Source of the DNA: Verrucomicrobiota bacterium
GTDB lineage: Bacteria; Verrucomicrobiota; Verrucomicrobiia; Methylacidiphilales; Verrucolacustridaceae
Direction of reading: 5' to 3'
Assembly: GCA_010028775.1 (NCBI GenBank)
Contig: RHAF01000073.1
Span: 1 to 6,300, forward strand
DNA length: 6,300 nt
Below the pieces are notes generated by a model. That model ran no database searches. It saw nothing but the letters and a program-made list of their open reading frames with translations, and was not told the origin of the DNA. Made by a program: the position numbers and the translations under genes. Shown here piece after piece: positions 4,775 through 6,300 of the stretch; the first letter of the stretch is position 1, and each line of letters starts with the position of its first letter.

Positions 4775-6300
4775 GCGAGAATTTTCTCCAACTCCGCCAC
4801 CCGTTGCTCGAAAAGCCGGAGCGCGGCTTCCACCGGAGCCGGACTCTCCATGTCCACACCCGCCTGCTTCAGGGTCACCAGGGGAGGCTGGGACCCGCCC
4901 GAGCTTAGAAAACGGATGACTCTCTCCACCGCACCCTCTTCCCCCGCCTGAATTCTGCCGGCCAAGGCCAGGGAAGCGGATAGCCCGATGGCGTATTTGT
5001 AAACGTAGAAAGCGCTGTAGAAGTGGGGAATTCTCAGGCACTCCAGCTCCAAGGGGGGCTCGATCTCCATCTCCTCCGCCAGATACACCTCAAGCAGTTT
5101 CCGGTAACTGATCCGGAAAAAATCCAGGGTGAGGGCGACTCCCTTTTCCTCCGCCTCATGAATGACCTGTTCAAACTCCGCAAACATCACCTGCCGGTAC
5201 AGGGTCCCGCGAATATCGTCGATCTGCCGATTGAGGATGTAAGCCCGCAGCATGGGGTCACGGGAGGCTTCCCCTTCAAGCAGTTGGTGGGTCAACAGTT
5301 CCTCATTCAGGGTCGAGGCCACCTCGGCCAGGAAGATGGGATAGTGCGCATCCTGAAAAGCCTGGGCCCGGTGACTCAGCCAAGTGTGCATCGAATGACC
5401 CGCCTCATGAGCCAGGGTGTAAACGTCGCCCAGGACATCCTCCCGGTAGTTCATGAGGATGTAAGGCGGGCTCTGGTAACATCCGCTCGAGAAGGCACCG
5501 CTCCTCTTTCCTTTGTTTTCGTAACGGTCCACCCATCGGTCCCGTGTCAGCCCTTGGTTTAACCGGGCCTGATACTCGGCTCCAAGAGGGCGGCAGGCCT
5601 CCGTCACCCAACGCACGGCATCCGCGTAGGGCGTCTTTCTCTGTGCTTTTTGCACCAACGGGACCTGGAGATCCGCCGCCAGCAAGCGATCCAGCTGCAG
5701 GTGCTTTTTGCGAAGCCGATGGTATCTCTGCAGGGGACCCAGGTTGGCCCGCACCGTGCTCACCAGGTTCTCGTAAACACGACCAGGAACACGGTCATGG
5801 AAAAGGGAGTGGTCCCTCGCATTAGAATACTTCCTCGCCCGGGCCCGGAAGACATCGGCCTTCACCGAACTCGCCAACGTCGCCGCCAGGGTAAAGGCAT
5901 GCTGTTCGAACTCCGTGTAGTACTGCTTCCAGGCCGCCCTCCGCACCTCGGCCGATTTTCTCTGCAGAAGTGAGGCGAAGGTTCCGTGACTCAACTCGAG
6001 CTCCTGACCGTCCTCATCCCGCACCGTGCCGAACTGAAAGTCCACGTTGGTCAGTTGCGAGAAAATCTCGTCCGGTCCGTTCAGGCTGGGCGAGACCAGG
6101 GCCATCAAACGCTCCTCCCCCTCACCCAATGTGTGGGGCCGGTACCGCCGCACCCTCTCCAGTTTTCCTCGCCACTCCTTCAGCCGCGGGTGCTCGATAA
6201 GTTTCTTCCATCCGCCATCCCCGATCCCCATCAACTCCGGCATCATCCACGCGGCCTCCTCGGAAAGTTCCGTGGTCAAATGTTCCAACCGCAACGCCCG
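4771..6300 (-). CDS. pepF: Oligoendopeptidase F, M3 family zinc peptidase (5' end outside the window)
   Basis: About 509 C-terminal residues of a thimet-type metallopeptidase that cuts short peptides in the cytoplasm. Full-length PepF is about 600 residues, so some 90-100 N-terminal residues lie beyond 6300; the frame is still open at the edge, and the TTG at 6294 should not be taken as the start. The catalytic motif HEAGH is encoded at 5409-5395 (context TLAHEAGHSMHTW). The third zinc ligand is very likely the Glu of LAEVASTLNEE (codon 5325-5323), 28 residues after the first His, as expected for M3. Other family blocks are the N-terminal-half RVRRYRPHTLGEGEERLM, YQSPPYILMNY before the active site, and FYSAFYVYKYAIGLSASLALA and GGSQPPLVTLKQAGVD near the C-terminus. 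No break is seen. It is the first visible gene of the minus-strand operon; any promoter lies outside the window. Confidence 0.95.
   Translation of the reverse strand, partial: RALRLEHLTTELSEEAAWMMPELMGIGDGGWKKLIEHPRLKEWRGKLERVRRYRPHTLGEGEERLMALVSPSLNGPDEIFSQLTNVDFQFGTVRDEDGQELELSHGTFASLLQRKSAEVRRAAWKQYYTEFEQHAFTLAATLASSVKADVFRARARKYSNARDHSLFHDRVPGRVYENLVSTVRANLGPLQRYHRLRKKHLQLDRLLAADLQVPLVQKAQRKTPYADAVRWVTEACRPLGAEYQARLNQGLTRDRWVDRYENKGKRSGAFSSGCYQSPPYILMNYREDVLGDVYTLAHEAGHSMHTWLSHRAQAFQDAHYPIFLAEVASTLNEELLTHQLLEGEASRDPMLRAYILNRQIDDIRGTLYRQVMFAEFEQVIHEAEEKGVALTLDFFRISYRKLLEVYLAEEMEIEPPLELECLRIPHFYSAFYVYKYAIGLSASLALAGRIQAGEEGAVERVIRFLSSGGSQPPLVTLKQAGVDMESPAPVEAALRLFEQRVAELEKILA

Noticed and set aside
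4722..4859. Extended N-terminus for the DUF2071 protein reaching into pepF
   Set aside because: The added stretch is Arg/Trp-rich sequence in the shadow of pepF codons, and the first conserved DUF2071 block starts just after the ATG at 4721.
5023..5562. Plus-strand open frame of about 179 codons inside pepF
   Set aside because: It is antisense to the HEAGH-containing part of the peptidase; no domain or ribosome binding site supports it.

Overview
This 6.3 kb window is a dense, GC-rich stretch of ordinary bacterial chromosome. It holds two convergent gene clusters that meet at about position 2066-2118. I see no tRNA, rRNA, CRISPR array, insertion sequence, phage gene or toxin-antitoxin pair. 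Spacers are at most 53 bases, and start codons are a mix of ATG, GTG and TTG. One protein has a secretion signal. The host is probably a Gram-negative-type bacterium. A Verrucomicrobiota/PVC-like source is a weak guess from the gene content and the style of the prs protein, not something I can prove.

Plus strand, 1-2065: the last 38 codons of an unrecognised protein; a Bcp/PrxQ-type peroxiredoxin with an N-terminal signal sequence; a YjbQ/UPF0047 protein; and ribose-phosphate pyrophosphokinase (prs). The first three are joined by 4-base GTGA stop/start overlaps. Prs follows after 44 bases and has its own purine-rich ribosome binding site.

Minus strand, read from 6300 down to 2119: an M3-family oligoendopeptidase F (5' end outside the window), a possible 18-codon mini-ORF, a DUF2071 (YqjF-like) protein, RlmH (23S rRNA pseudouridine-1915 methyltransferase), a DUF983 zinc-ribbon membrane protein, and a bacterial deoxyhypusine synthase-like protein. 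These look like one operon: the genes either overlap by 4 bases (TTGA, ATGA) or are at most about 50 bases apart. A GC-rich hairpin in the convergent gap probably ends transcription from one or both sides.

The functions are mostly housekeeping: peroxide defence, PRPP supply, peptide turnover, rRNA modification and polyamine-type chemistry. No obvious new multi-gene system is present. The items most worth a second look are the mini-ORF at 4718-4774, whose two ends overlap pepF and the DUF2071 gene by exactly 4 bases each; the deoxyhypusine synthase-like enzyme, which keeps the catalytic Trp-Gly-Lys but replaces a substrate-binding His; and the repeated use of NTGA overlaps at starts without a normally spaced Shine-Dalgarno sequence.
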